A DNA stretch of 64,000 bases from Bradyrhizobium hereditatis (GTDB taxonomy: Bacteria; Pseudomonadota; Alphaproteobacteria; Rhizobiales; Xanthobacteraceae), in NCBI RefSeq assembly GCF_020329435.1, contig NZ_JAGKJK010000016.1, positions 62,001-126,000 on the forward strand. Direction: 5' to 3'. Positions 48,720-57,093 of the stretch are shown here, piece by piece. Each line of letters begins with the position of its first letter. The stretch's first letter is position 1. Made by a program: the position numbers and the translations under genes. Under the pieces are notes generated by a model, which had not been told where the DNA came from, did not search any database, and was given only the letters and a program-made list of their open reading frames with translations.

Positions 48720-49166
48720 ATGGCCATGACGATGAACGGCGAAGTCCAGCTGGCGGCGTCGCGCGAGGCCGTGTGGGCCAAGCTGAACGATCCGGAAGTC
48801 TTGAAGGCCTGCATTCCCGGCTGCGAGGAGCTGGAAAAGACCGACGAGCACGGCTTCCGCGCCGTCGCCAAGATGAAGGTCGGGCCGGTCTCCGCCCGCT
48901 TCAGGGGCAAGGTCATGCTGAGCGATCTCGACCCGCCCAACGGCTACAAGATCACGGGCGAAGGCGAGGGCGGTGTCGCCGGCTTTGCCAAAGGGGGCGC
49001 CACGGTCGCGCTGACCGAAAAGGATGGCGGCACGCTGCTCAGCTACAATGTCGAGGCGCAGATCGGTGGCAAGCTCGCCCAGCTCGGACAGCGCCTGATC
49101 AACGGCGCGGCCAAGAAGCTGGCTGACGAATTCTTCGCCAATTTCGGCAAGGCCGTGCAAGGCTGA
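48720..49166 (+). CDS. coxG: CoxG-type SRPBCC protein, carbon monoxide dehydrogenase accessory
   Basis: This 148-residue protein is a CoxG family SRPBCC (START-like) protein: MNGEVQLAASREAVWAKLND, VLKACIPGCEELEKTD, KVGPVSARFRGKV and GEGEGGVAGFAKGGA are the usual blocks. CoxG is thought to help anchor or mature CO-dehydrogenase-type enzymes at the membrane; its exact role is not settled. ATG 48720 is preferred to an upstream frame extension to 48660, with AGGAGGGC before it. It opens a cluster of cox-type genes on the plus strand, 190 bases ahead of coxS. Confidence 0.88.
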   Translation: MAMTMNGEVQLAASREAVWAKLNDPEVLKACIPGCEELEKTDEHGFRAVAKMKVGPVSARFRGKVMLSDLDPPNGYKITGEGEGGVAGFAKGGATVALTEKDGGTLLSYNVEAQIGGKLAQLGQRLINGAAKKLADEFFANFGKAVQG

Positions 49167-49356
49167 TATCGACCTGGCCAAGGCTGATTCCCGTCGCGCC
49201 GGCCCCGCCGATCCGGCCCGTCAAGTCACTCAGGCCATGCCCCAGGCGAGGGGCTCCTGAGGTTGCTCATTATCGGGAGGGCCCATATTATGACCTTTGG
49301 AATGACTATAAACGCCTGCGCCGCCGATATGCGGCAGTGCAGCTAAGAGAGTGCTG

Positions 49357-49836
49357 ATGGCCAAGATTTCCTTGATCGTGAACGGTAATGCCGTAAACGC
49401 CAATATCGATCCCCGCACCCTGCTGGTCCAGTTTCTGCGGGAAAATCTCCGCCTGACGGGCACCCATGTCGGCTGCGACACCTCGCAGTGTGGCGCCTGC
49501 GTCGTGCATCTCGATGGCAAGGCGGTGAAGTCCTGCACCACGCTCGCGGTGATGGCCGACGGCCACGAGGTCCGCACCATCGAGGGACTGGCTGCCGACG
49601 GCGCGCCGCTGCACCCGATGCAGGAAGCCTTCCGCGAGCATCATGGTTTGCAGTGTGGCTTCTGCACCCCGGGCATGATCATGACCGCCGTCGATCTGGT
49701 CAATCGCAAGGGCCACGATCTCTCCGACGAGGTCATTCGCGAAGAGCTTGAAGGCAATCTGTGCCGGTGCACCGGTTATCAGAACATCGTCACCTCGATC
49801 GCCGCCGGCGCCAAGGCGATGGCCAAATCCGCTTAA
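49357..49836 (+). CDS. coxS: CO dehydrogenase-type small subunit, two [2Fe-2S] clusters
   Basis: The 159-residue iron-sulfur subunit has the plant-ferredoxin-type cluster ligands C40, C45, C48, C60 (VGCDTSQCGACVV...KSC) and the second cluster ligands C100, C103, C136, C138 (QCGFCTPG...NLCRCTGY). It passes electrons between the molybdenum site and the FAD of aerobic CO dehydrogenase and related xanthine-oxidase-family enzymes. I use ATG 49357; a GTG six bases upstream is possible. The next gene downstream, after 53 bases, is coxM; the large subunit gene that normally accompanies both is absent. Confidence 0.93.
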   Translation: MAKISLIVNGNAVNANIDPRTLLVQFLRENLRLTGTHVGCDTSQCGACVVHLDGKAVKSCTTLAVMADGHEVRTIEGLAADGAPLHPMQEAFREHHGLQCGFCTPGMIMTAVDLVNRKGHDLSDEVIREELEGNLCRCTGYQNIVTSIAAGAKAMAKSA

Positions 49837-49889
49837 CCGCAAAGTTCGCTTAGTCGATTTTCATCGCGACCCGCGATCAGGAAGTTCTC

Positions 49890-50693
49890 ATGTACGAATT
49901 CAAATATCATCGTCCGGCGACCGTGCGGCAGGCCGCCAATCTCCTGGTGAAGAACGAGGACGCCAAGGTGATCGCCGGTGGCCACACGCTGGTGCCGGTC
50001 ATGAAGCAGCGCCTCGCCAGCCCGCCGCATCTGATCGATCTCTCCCATATCGAAGGCTTAAACGCCATCGAGATGAAGGGCCGTTCGCTGGTGATCGGCG
50101 CGACAGCCACGCATGCTGACGTCGCCAACTCGGCGACCGTGCGCGAAGCGATCCCGGCGCTCGCCGAACTCGCGGGCGGAATCGGCGATCCTGCGGTGCG
50201 CCACAAGGGCACGATCGGTGGCTCGCTCGCCAACAACGACCCGACCGCGGATTACCCCGCTGCCGTGCTCGCGCTCGGCGCCACCATCGTCACCAACAAG
50301 CGCCGCCTCAAGGCGGAAGAGTTCTTCCAGGGCCTGTTCTCGACCGCGCTTGAGAGCGACGAGATCATCACCAAGGTGATGTTCCCGCTGCCGAAGAAGG
50401 CGGCCTACGTCAAATTCCGCAACCAAGCATCCCGTTATGCGTTGGTCGGCGTGTTCGTCGCCAAGCGGCCGTCGGACGTGCGGGTGGCGGTGACCGGCGC
50501 GGGCTCGGAAGGTGTGTTCCGTGCCACCGCGTTCGAGGAGGCCTTGAAGAAGCGCTTCTCGCACAAAGTGCTGGACGGCATTACGGCCTCGCCCGAAGGG
50601 CTCAACAGCGACCTGCACGGCAGCGCCGAATACCGCGCGCACCTGATCGGCGTGTTGACGCGACGCGCGGTCGAAGCGGCGACGGCGAAGTAG
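49890..50693 (+). CDS. coxM: CO dehydrogenase-type medium subunit, FAD-binding
   Basis: This 267-residue FAD subunit has the two flavin motifs AGGHT (29-33) and TIGGSLANNDP (108-118), the latter close to the TIGGSxxHAD motif of CoxM. It oxidises the Fe-S subunit and hands electrons to the respiratory chain. AGGAAG lies before the ATG. It sits directly between coxS and coxD. Homologous subunits occur in other molybdenum hydroxylases (for example quinoline or nicotine oxidation), so CO as substrate is not proven, particularly without coxL. Confidence 0.92.
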   Translation: MYEFKYHRPATVRQAANLLVKNEDAKVIAGGHTLVPVMKQRLASPPHLIDLSHIEGLNAIEMKGRSLVIGATATHADVANSATVREAIPALAELAGGIGDPAVRHKGTIGGSLANNDPTADYPAAVLALGATIVTNKRRLKAEEFFQGLFSTALESDEIITKVMFPLPKKAAYVKFRNQASRYALVGVFVAKRPSDVRVAVTGAGSEGVFRATAFEEALKKRFSHKVLDGITASPEGLNSDLHGSAEYRAHLIGVLTRRAVEAATAK

Positions 50694-50730
50694 ATTTGCC
50701 GAATTCCGGCCCATCAAGATTGGCTATCCC

Positions 50731-51639
50731 ATGAGTACATCGGCGCTGCCCAAATCCGTCGATGGAATGCTCGAACTCCTGAACGCGCGCGGCTATTTCG
50801 CCGAGCGGTCGCTGGCGACGGTGGCCTATCTGTCGCTGCGCATGGGCCGGCCGCTGTTTCTCGAAGGCGAGGCGGGCGTCGGCAAGACCGAAATCGCAAA
50901 GGTCCTGTCGGCCGCGCTTGGGCGCAAGCTGATCCGCCTGCAATGCTATGAGGGCCTCGACGTCGCCTCCGCCGTCTACGAGTGGAGCAGCGCCGCGCAG
51001 ATGATCGCGATCCGGCTGGCGGAAGCCGCCGGCGACACCGATCGCGAGCAACTGTCCTCGGATATCTTTGCCGAGCGTTTTCTGATCAAGCGCCCGTTGC
51101 TGCAGGCGCTGGAGCCTGACGTCGCCGGTGCGCCGGTGCTCTTGATCGACGAACTCGACCGTGCCGACGAGGCGTTCGAGGCGTATCTCCTCGAAATCCT
51201 CAGTGACTTCCAGGTCACGATCCCCGAGTTCGGCACCATCAAGGCGCCGCAGCCGCCGATCGTCATCATCACCTCGAACCGCACCCGCGAGATCCACGAC
51301 GCGCTGAAGCGCCGCTGTCTCTATCACTGGGTGGATTATCCCGAGACCGAGCGCGAGCTGGCGATCGTCAAGTCGCGGGTACCAGGCATTTCCGCAAAAC
51401 TGTCGCAGCAGGTCGTCCACTTCGTGCAGGCGCTGCGCAATCAGGACTTCTACAAGTCGCCGGGCGTCGCCGAGACCATCGACTGGGCCACCGCGCTGAC
51501 CGAACTCGACGCCCGCTCGCTGACGCCACAACTGGTCGGCGACACCCTGGGCGCGCTGCTCAAATACCAGGATGACATCGCGCGGATGCAGGGCGACCCG
51601 CTGCAGAAGGTTGTGAAGGAAGCGACAAGCGAGACGTAG
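50731..51639 (+). CDS. coxD: CoxD-type MoxR AAA+ ATPase
   Basis: The 302-residue AAA+ ATPase of the MoxR family has Walker A GEAGVGKT (46-53), Walker B VLLIDELDRAD (D140, E141), and sensor 1 IITSNRTREIHDALKRRC. CoxD is needed for assembling the sulfur- and copper-containing molybdenum site of CO dehydrogenase, acting with the VWA protein CoxE as a chaperone pair. It follows coxM by 37 bases. A palindromic repeat separates it from coxE. Confident family and context. Confidence 0.92.
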   Translation: MSTSALPKSVDGMLELLNARGYFAERSLATVAYLSLRMGRPLFLEGEAGVGKTEIAKVLSAALGRKLIRLQCYEGLDVASAVYEWSSAAQMIAIRLAEAAGDTDREQLSSDIFAERFLIKRPLLQALEPDVAGAPVLLIDELDRADEAFEAYLLEILSDFQVTIPEFGTIKAPQPPIVIITSNRTREIHDALKRRCLYHWVDYPETERELAIVKSRVPGISAKLSQQVVHFVQALRNQDFYKSPGVAETIDWATALTELDARSLTPQLVGDTLGALLKYQDDIARMQGDPLQKVVKEATSET

Positions 51640-51643
51640 CTGT

Positions 51644-51736
51644 CGTCATTCCGGGGCGCACGCAGTGTGAACCCGGAATCCCGAAATTGTAGCGCGAGAG
51701 ATTCCGGGTTCACGCTTCGCGTGCCCCGGAATGACG
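51644..51736. repeat. intergenic palindromic repeat between coxD and coxE
   Basis: Left arm from CGTCATTCCGGGGCGCACGC (51644) to GAACCCGGAATC, right arm GATTCCGGGTTCACGCTTCG to CCCCGGAATGACG (51736). The arms are nearly perfect complements around a 19-base centre. Confidence 0.8.
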
Positions 51737-51752
51737 GAAGTGGATAGCGCAA

Positions 51753-52955
51753 ATGCCTATCGATCATCTCAACCCGCCCACCGGCCACATGGCCGACAAT
51801 GTCGTCGGCTTCGCCCGCGCGCTGCGCGCAGCCGGGATTCCCCTCGGCCCCGGCGCCGTCATCGACGCACTCGACGCGCTGCAGCTGATCGAGATCGGCC
51901 ACCGGGCGGACGTCTACACCACGCTGGAAGCGATCTTCGTCAAGCGCCACGAGCACGCGCTGATCTTTGCCCAGGCCTTCGACCTGTTCTTCCGCGCCGC
52001 CGAAGACTGGAAGCACATGCTGGATTCGGTGCCGCTGCCGGACCACGCCAAGAAGAAGCCGCCGCCGGCCTCCCGCCGCGTGCAGGAGGCGATGGCGCAG
52101 CCCTCGATGCGCGAAGAAACGCAAGAGGCCGAGCAGCAGGAACTGCGGCTGTCGGTCTCAGACAAGGAGATCCTGCAGAAGAAGGATTTTGCGCAGATGA
52201 GCGCGGCCGAGATCGCCGAAGTCACCCGCGCGATCGCCAATATGAAGCTGCCGCAAGCCGAGCTGCGCACCCGCCGCTACCAGCCCGATGCCAAGGGGCT
52301 GCGGCTCGACATGCGCCGCACCCTGCGCAGCAGCCTTCGCACCGGCGGCGAGATCATCGACATCAGGAAGCTCGGCCGGATCGAGAAGCCGGCGCCGATC
52401 GTGGCGCTGCTCGATATATCCGGTTCGATGAGCGAATATACCCGCCTGTTCCTGCATTTCCTCCACGCCATCACCGACGCCCGCAAGCGCGTCTCCGTGT
52501 TTCTGTTCGGCACGCGGCTCAGCAACGTGACGCGCGCGCTGCGGGCGAAGGATCCCGACGAAGCCTTGGCGAGCTGCTCGTCCTCGGTCGAGGACTGGGC
52601 CGGCGGCACCAGGATCGCGACCTCGCTGCACTCTTTCAATAAATTGTGGGCCCGCCGCGTGCTGAGCCAGGGCGCCATCGTGCTGCTGATCTCGGACGGG
52701 CTGGAGCGCGAGGCCGACGCCAAGCTCGCCTTCGAGATGGACCGGCTACACCGCTCCTGCCGCCGCCTGATCTGGCTCAATCCGCTGTTGCGGTACAGCG
52801 GCTTCGAGGCCAAGGCGCAGGGTATCAAAATGATGCTGCCCCACGTTGACGAATTCCGCCCGGTGCATAACTTGACGTCAATGGAAGGGCTGATCGAGGC
52901 GCTTTCGGCGCCGCCCCCGCCGCACCACATGAGCCGCATCCGCTCGGCAGCTTGA
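51753..52955 (+). CDS. coxE: CoxE-type VWA domain protein
   Basis: The 400-residue protein has an N-terminal helical region (HMADNVVGFARALRAAGIPLG) and a C-terminal von Willebrand factor A domain with the MIDAS motif DISGSMSEY (from D221) and the later SDGLEREAD. CoxE binds a metal through this motif and partners with the CoxD ATPase in maturing the CO dehydrogenase active site. The gene follows coxD across a palindromic element and precedes the xdhC-type genes by 13 bases. Identification is well supported by both domain and order. Confidence 0.92.
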   Translation: MPIDHLNPPTGHMADNVVGFARALRAAGIPLGPGAVIDALDALQLIEIGHRADVYTTLEAIFVKRHEHALIFAQAFDLFFRAAEDWKHMLDSVPLPDHAKKKPPPASRRVQEAMAQPSMREETQEAEQQELRLSVSDKEILQKKDFAQMSAAEIAEVTRAIANMKLPQAELRTRRYQPDAKGLRLDMRRTLRSSLRTGGEIIDIRKLGRIEKPAPIVALLDISGSMSEYTRLFLHFLHAITDARKRVSVFLFGTRLSNVTRALRAKDPDEALASCSSSVEDWAGGTRIATSLHSFNKLWARRVLSQGAIVLLISDGLEREADAKLAFEMDRLHRSCRRLIWLNPLLRYSGFEAKAQGIKMMLPHVDEFRPVHNLTSMEGLIEALSAPPPPHHMSRIRSAA

Positions 52956-52968
52956 AGGAGGGCCCCAT

Positions 52969-53298
52969 ATGCTCAACCGCGACGAAGACATTCTGCAGGC
53001 CGCCGAGAACTGGCAGAAGGCCGGCCATGGCGTGGCGCTCGCGACCGTGGTCGAAACTTGGGGCTCGGCGCCGCGGCCGGCCGGCTCCAGCCTCGTGATC
53101 AATGATGACGGGACGTTCTTGGGCTCCGTCTCCGGTGGCTGCGTCGAGGGCGCTGTCGTCACCGAGGCGCTCGACGTGATCGCCAGCGGCAAGCCCAAAA
53201 TGCTCGAATTTGGCGTTGCCGACGAGACCGCCTGGAATGTCGGGCTATCCTGCGGCGGCACCATCTGCGTCTTCGTCGAGAAGGTGGGCCAATCGTGA
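52969..53298 (+). CDS. XdhC/CoxF-family protein, N-terminal part encoded separately
   Basis: The 109-residue protein matches the N-terminal CoxI/XdhC domain: VALATVVETWGSAPRPAGSS, GSVSGGCVEGAVVTEAL and NVGLSCGGTICVFVE. The conserved SGGCVEG and LSCGG cysteine motifs are present. XdhC proteins hold molybdenum cofactor, promote its sulfuration and hand it to the target enzyme. In many bacteria this domain is fused to the Rossmann domain encoded here by the next gene; the ATGA overlap at 53295-53298 couples the two. GGAGGG lies 6-8 bases before the start. Confidence 0.9.
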   Translation: MLNRDEDILQAAENWQKAGHGVALATVVETWGSAPRPAGSSLVINDDGTFLGSVSGGCVEGAVVTEALDVIASGKPKMLEFGVADETAWNVGLSCGGTICVFVEKVGQS

Positions 53299-54011
53299 AG
53301 TTGGAAACACTCAAGCAAGTCAATGCCGAGCGCGCCGCGCGCCGGCCGGTCATCGTGGTCACTGACGTTGCCAATGGCGATCAGCGGCTGGTGAAGGCCA
53401 GGGATATCGCTACCGATCCGCTCGGCGCCGAACTTTCAAGACAGCTCCGCATGGGCAAGAGCGCCATGATCGAGAGCGGCGGCAAGAAACTCTTTCTGAA
53501 TGTCTACGCGCCGACGGCACGGCTCGTCATCGTCGGCGCGGTCCATATCAGCCAGGCGCTGGCGCCGCTGGCGCGCTCGCTCGATTACGACGTGACGGTC
53601 GTGGATCCGCGCACGGCCTTTGCCAGCCCCGAGCGCTTTCCGGACGTGCCGCTGATCGCCGAATGGCCCGACGTGGCGCTGCCGCCGCTCAACATCGATC
53701 ACTACACCGCCTTCGTTGCCTTGACGCATGATCCCAAGATCGACGATCCAGCGTTGCTGCACGCCTTCGAACGCGACTGCTTCTATATCGGTGCGCTCGG
53801 CTCGCGAAAGACCCACGCCAAGCGCGCGGAGCGGCTGAAGGCGCAGGGCGCGTCGGACGCCGACATCGCGCGCATCCATGCGCCGATCGGCCTTTCCATC
53901 GGCGCAGTATCGCCGTCGGAGATCGCGGTCGCGATCATGGCCGAGATCACCGCCGAGCTGCGGCTGCCCAAGGAAGGCGAAACGCAAACCGCAAAGGTAC
54001 AGGCGGCATGA
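53295..54011 (+). CDS. XdhC/CoxI-family protein, Rossmann domain part
   Basis: This 238-residue protein contains the C-terminal XdhC Rossmann domain (RLVIVGAVHISQALAPLARS, VTVVDPRTAFASPERFP, ALTHDPKIDDPALLHAF, YIGALGSRKTHAKRAERL, and PIGLSIGAVSPSEIAVAIMAE). It is expected to work with the preceding N-terminal domain protein in molybdenum cofactor delivery. It overlaps that gene and the next one by four bases each (ATGA), so the three are translated as a coupled set. The first 75 residues are less conserved. Confidence 0.9.
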   Translation: MKLETLKQVNAERAARRPVIVVTDVANGDQRLVKARDIATDPLGAELSRQLRMGKSAMIESGGKKLFLNVYAPTARLVIVGAVHISQALAPLARSLDYDVTVVDPRTAFASPERFPDVPLIAEWPDVALPPLNIDHYTAFVALTHDPKIDDPALLHAFERDCFYIGALGSRKTHAKRAERLKAQGASDADIARIHAPIGLSIGAVSPSEIAVAIMAEITAELRLPKEGETQTAKVQAA

Positions 54012-55612
54012 AGTTCGGTCCCGCCAGTCCGGCCGACGCGATTGGCGGCGTCACCGTGCACACGCTGCGGCAGGGACCGCTGGTGCTCAAGAAGGGCACC
54101 ACGATTGGCCCTGCCGAGGTCGATGCGCTCAACAAGGCCGGCGTCAAAGAAATCGTCGTGGTGCGATTGGAGGAGGGCGACGTCTCCGAAGACGAAGCTG
54201 CCGCCAGCATTGCCCAGGCCGTGGCCGGCGAGGGCGTCACCGTCGAGCGCGCCTTCACCGGCCGTGCCAATCTGTTCGCGGCGCAGGCCGGCGTTCTGGT
54301 CGTGGACCGCGCCGCGGTCGATCGCATCAACGGCGTCGATGAAGCCATCACCTTTGCGACGCTATCAGCCTTCAAGCCGGTGGTCGAAGGCGAGATGATT
54401 GCGACCGTCAAGCTGATCCCGTTCGGCGTCGAGGGCAGGCTGCGCGACGCCGCCGTCGCGGTCGCGGGCAAGGACACGCTGCGGATCGCGCCTTACGTGA
54501 TCAAGCGCGTCGGCGTGGTCTCGACGCTGTTGCCGGGACTTGCGGCGAAAGTCATCGACAAGACGTTGCGCGTCACCGCGGAGCGGCTGGCCCCGGCCGG
54601 CGCCACCATCATTGCCGAACGGCGCGTGCCGCACGATGAGGAGGCGCTAGCCGCCTCGATCAAGGAACTGCTCGGCCTCGGCGCCGAGCTCGTGATCGTG
54701 TTCGGCGCTTCCGCGATCGCCGACCGCCGCGACGTGATCCCAGCCGCGATCACCGAGATCGGTGGGCGGATCGAGCATTTCGGCATGCCGGTCGATCCCG
54801 GCAATTTGCTGCTGATCGGCAGCGCCGGCGACGTGCCGGTGCTGGGCGCGCCGGGTTGCGCGCGCTCGCCGGTGGAGAACGGCTTTGACTGGGTGTTGAT
54901 GAGGCTGCTCGCCGGGCTCAAGGTCACCCGCGCCGAGCTCACCGGCATGGGCGTCGGCGGCCTGTTGATGGAAATCGTGACACGGCCGCAGCCGCGCACC
55001 AACATCGGCGCCGAGGCCAACCGCAACGTCACCGCTATCGTGCTTGCCGCCGGCCGCTCGACGCGGATGGGCGGCCCGAACAAGCTGCTCGCCGAAATCG
55101 ACGGCAAGAAGCTGGTGCGGATCGTCGCCGAGCAGGCCTTGGCGTCGAAGGCGAACGAGGTGATCGTCGTCACCGGCCACCAGGCCGAACTGGTCGAACA
55201 GGCGCTGGCGGGGCTCAACGTAAAATTCGTTCGCAACCCGGATTTCGCCGGTGGCCTCGCGTCCTCGGTGAAGGCCGGCATCGCGGCGGTGCCGGACAGC
55301 GCCGACGGCGCGATTGTCTGCCTCGGCGACATGCCGCTGATCGACGCCAAGCTGATCGATCAGCTCATCGAAGCCTTCGCGCCGGATCGCGGCCACCTGA
55401 TCGCGGTGCCCGTCAGCGACGGCCGCCGCGGCAATCCTGTGCTGTGGTCGCGCCGCTTCTTCAAGGAATTGATGACGCTCGAGGGCGATGTCGGCGCCCG
55501 TCACCTGATCGCCAAGCACGCCGAGGCGGTCGCCGAAGTTCCCGTCGACGGCCAGAGCGCGTTTCTAGATATCGACACCCCGCAAGCGCTGGAAGCCGCG
55601 CGAAGATCGTAA
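54008..55612 (+). CDS. molybdopterin-binding/MocA-like nucleotidyltransferase fusion
   Basis: The 534-residue protein fuses an N-terminal MoeA/MogA-like molybdopterin-binding region (about 1-335; VVSTLLPGLAAKVIDKT, LVIVFGASAIADRRDVIPAAI, GSAGDVPVLGAPGCARSP) to a C-terminal MobA/MocA-like nucleotidyltransferase (about 340-534; AIVLAAGRSTRMGGPNKLLAE, CLGDMPLIDAKLI, FLDIDTPQAL). MocA makes the cytosine dinucleotide form of the cofactor used by xanthine-oxidase-family enzymes. It is the last gene of the cox-type cluster, so the whole cofactor-maturation set is intact even though the catalytic subunit gene is missing. Confidence 0.9.
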   Translation: MKFGPASPADAIGGVTVHTLRQGPLVLKKGTTIGPAEVDALNKAGVKEIVVVRLEEGDVSEDEAAASIAQAVAGEGVTVERAFTGRANLFAAQAGVLVVDRAAVDRINGVDEAITFATLSAFKPVVEGEMIATVKLIPFGVEGRLRDAAVAVAGKDTLRIAPYVIKRVGVVSTLLPGLAAKVIDKTLRVTAERLAPAGATIIAERRVPHDEEALAASIKELLGLGAELVIVFGASAIADRRDVIPAAITEIGGRIEHFGMPVDPGNLLLIGSAGDVPVLGAPGCARSPVENGFDWVLMRLLAGLKVTRAELTGMGVGGLLMEIVTRPQPRTNIGAEANRNVTAIVLAAGRSTRMGGPNKLLAEIDGKKLVRIVAEQALASKANEVIVVTGHQAELVEQALAGLNVKFVRNPDFAGGLASSVKAGIAAVPDSADGAIVCLGDMPLIDAKLIDQLIEAFAPDRGHLIAVPVSDGRRGNPVLWSRRFFKELMTLEGDVGARHLIAKHAEAVAEVPVDGQSAFLDIDTPQALEAARRS

Positions 55613-55623
55613 CGCATTCACCG

Positions 55624-55750
55624 CTGTCGTCCCGGCCTTGAGCCGGGACCCATAACCACCGCTTCCGATTGTTGCGCGAGCTGGGGCCACCAGCTTGCTC
55701 TAGCCACTTGATCCTGTGGTTATGGGTCCCGGCGTTCGCCGGGACGACAG
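55624..55750. repeat. intergenic palindromic repeat
   Basis: Left arm CTGTCGTCCCGGCCTTGAGC onward to CCCATAACCAC (55659); right arm GTGGTTATGGG (from 55716) to GCCGGGACGACAG (55750). The centre of about 56 bases is unpaired. Ends GTCGTCCCGG/CCGGGACGAC resemble the element at 45673. Confidence 0.75.
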
Positions 55751-55844
55751 CTTGGAAGATATGGCTTGGCCTCTCAATCCTTCATTCACCAACTGGAAAC
55801 TCCCCCGATTTAGATTCTGCCGCGTTACCTCTGGGGAGGGGCTT

Positions 55845-56237
55845 TTGATCGTTTCGAACGTCGCGGCAAAGCGCCGCGCGCTCTTTATCCTTGCGCTGGC
55901 GCTGATACTGGGCTTCTCGAGTTTCATCAGCAAGACATGGGCGGCCGGCGCATTCGCGGTCGGCAAGTGCGGTGCCTACGGTCAGGCCTATGACTATCCG
56001 GCTGAAGCCGACGCGCGTGCTGCCGCGCTGAAGCAATGCAAGGGCGCCTGCACCGCCGTCACCATGAAGCGCGCCTGCGCCGCCTTCGCCATCGATATGA
56101 CCAATCCCTGTGGCGCGCACGGCTATGCCGTAAAGCCCAGGATTTCGAGCTCGCTCAACGCCGCGACCAAGAAGTGCTACGAATTTGGCGGCAAGGAATG
56201 CGTGATCCGCGCCTGGGCCTGCGACGCGAAGGGGTGA
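55845..56237 (+). CDS. secreted DUF4189 domain protein
   Basis: This 130-residue protein starts at TTG 55845, directly after GGGGAGGGG, and has a signal peptide ending near SKTWAAGA (about 32-35). The mature part holds six cysteines and the DUF4189 layout: AFAVGKCGAYGQAYDYPAEADARAAALKQC followed by further Cys motifs and NAATKKCYEFGGKECVIRAWACD. Disulfide bonds in the periplasm are likely. Function of DUF4189 is unknown. An earlier ATG in the frame (55761) would run through the palindromic repeat and lacks a ribosome-binding site. Confidence 0.8.
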   Translation: MIVSNVAAKRRALFILALALILGFSSFISKTWAAGAFAVGKCGAYGQAYDYPAEADARAAALKQCKGACTAVTMKRACAAFAIDMTNPCGAHGYAVKPRISSSLNAATKKCYEFGGKECVIRAWACDAKG

Positions 56238-56244
56238 TAGGTTG

Positions 56245-56374
56245 ACCCTCATCCTGAGGAGCGCGCTTTGCGCGCGTCTCGAAGGATGAAGGCCCAGCTC
56301 GGGCCTCATGGTTCTCCCGGCGATGCGGAGCATCGTCCGGAGACGGCGCTGCGCGCCTCCTCACCATGAGGGGC
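56245..56374. repeat. complex intergenic palindromic repeat
   Basis: The element opens ACCCTCATCCTGAGGAGCGC and closes CTCCTCACCATGAGGGG. Inside are hairpins GCGCGC...GCGCGC, GAGC/GCTC near 56295 and CGATGCGGAGCATCG. It is built differently from the GTCAT-type elements. Confidence 0.7.
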
Positions 56375-56412
56375 TGAGTCATTGAAACGCACAAACGCAC
56401 GGTAACTCGCAA

Positions 56413-56823
56413 ATGCAATTCGACACCAAGATCGCGGTCGTGATCCGGACCGATCTCGAAGCCTGGCAGAAGCTCAACGTCGCGTCCTTTCTCGCCGGCG
56501 GCATCGCGGCCGCTTTTCCCGAATGTATCGGCGAGCCTTACGGGGACGCATCGGGCACGAAATATCTATCGCTGATCGGCCAGCCGATCCTGATCTACGG
56601 CGCCGACCGCCCGGCGCTGTCGCGCGCGCTGGAGCGCTCGCTCGCGCGCAACGTCACGCCGGCGGTCTATACCGAGGACATGTTCAAGACTACCCATGAC
56701 GCCGCCAATCGCGAGGTGGTCAGGGGCGTGATCCGCGCCGAACTCAATCTCGTGGGCATCGCGATGCGCGCCGAGCGCAAGGTGATCGACAAGATCGTCG
56801 ATGGGCTGAAATTTCACAGCTAG
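56413..56823 (+). CDS. DUF2000 family protein
   Basis: The 136-residue protein matches DUF2000, a family with a peptidyl-tRNA hydrolase II-like fold and no established function. Family-like segments are KIAVVIRTDLEAWQKLNVAS (6-25), SLIGQPILIYGADRPALSRA and AVYTEDMFKTTHD, followed by GIAMRAERKVIDKIVDGLK. No signal or membrane segment is seen. It is a single gene between a palindromic repeat and an SMP-30-like gene. Assignment to the family is good, function is open. Confidence 0.75.
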   Translation: MQFDTKIAVVIRTDLEAWQKLNVASFLAGGIAAAFPECIGEPYGDASGTKYLSLIGQPILIYGADRPALSRALERSLARNVTPAVYTEDMFKTTHDAANREVVRGVIRAELNLVGIAMRAERKVIDKIVDGLKFHS

Positions 56824-57093
56824 GTGTTTCCAGCAAGCTTGAGCTGTTGGCCGGGCATTGTGGCATGGCGGCCTGGTTGAGGGGTGAACTCAAGCGGCCG
56901 CCGCGCTGGCTGCTGAGTTGACTTGGTAACTCAATCGTCGGACCGGACACGTTGGTGCGGTGCTCGCCGCGCCAAAACTCATCGCAAGACGCTGATCTGC
57001 CCGTCTAACCTGGCGCTGCAATTTAAGGGAAAAGCCGAGGAACACTTGCCGTGACAGGCATGTTCGTTCGTGGGGCAGCACGAGGAGGCTACC

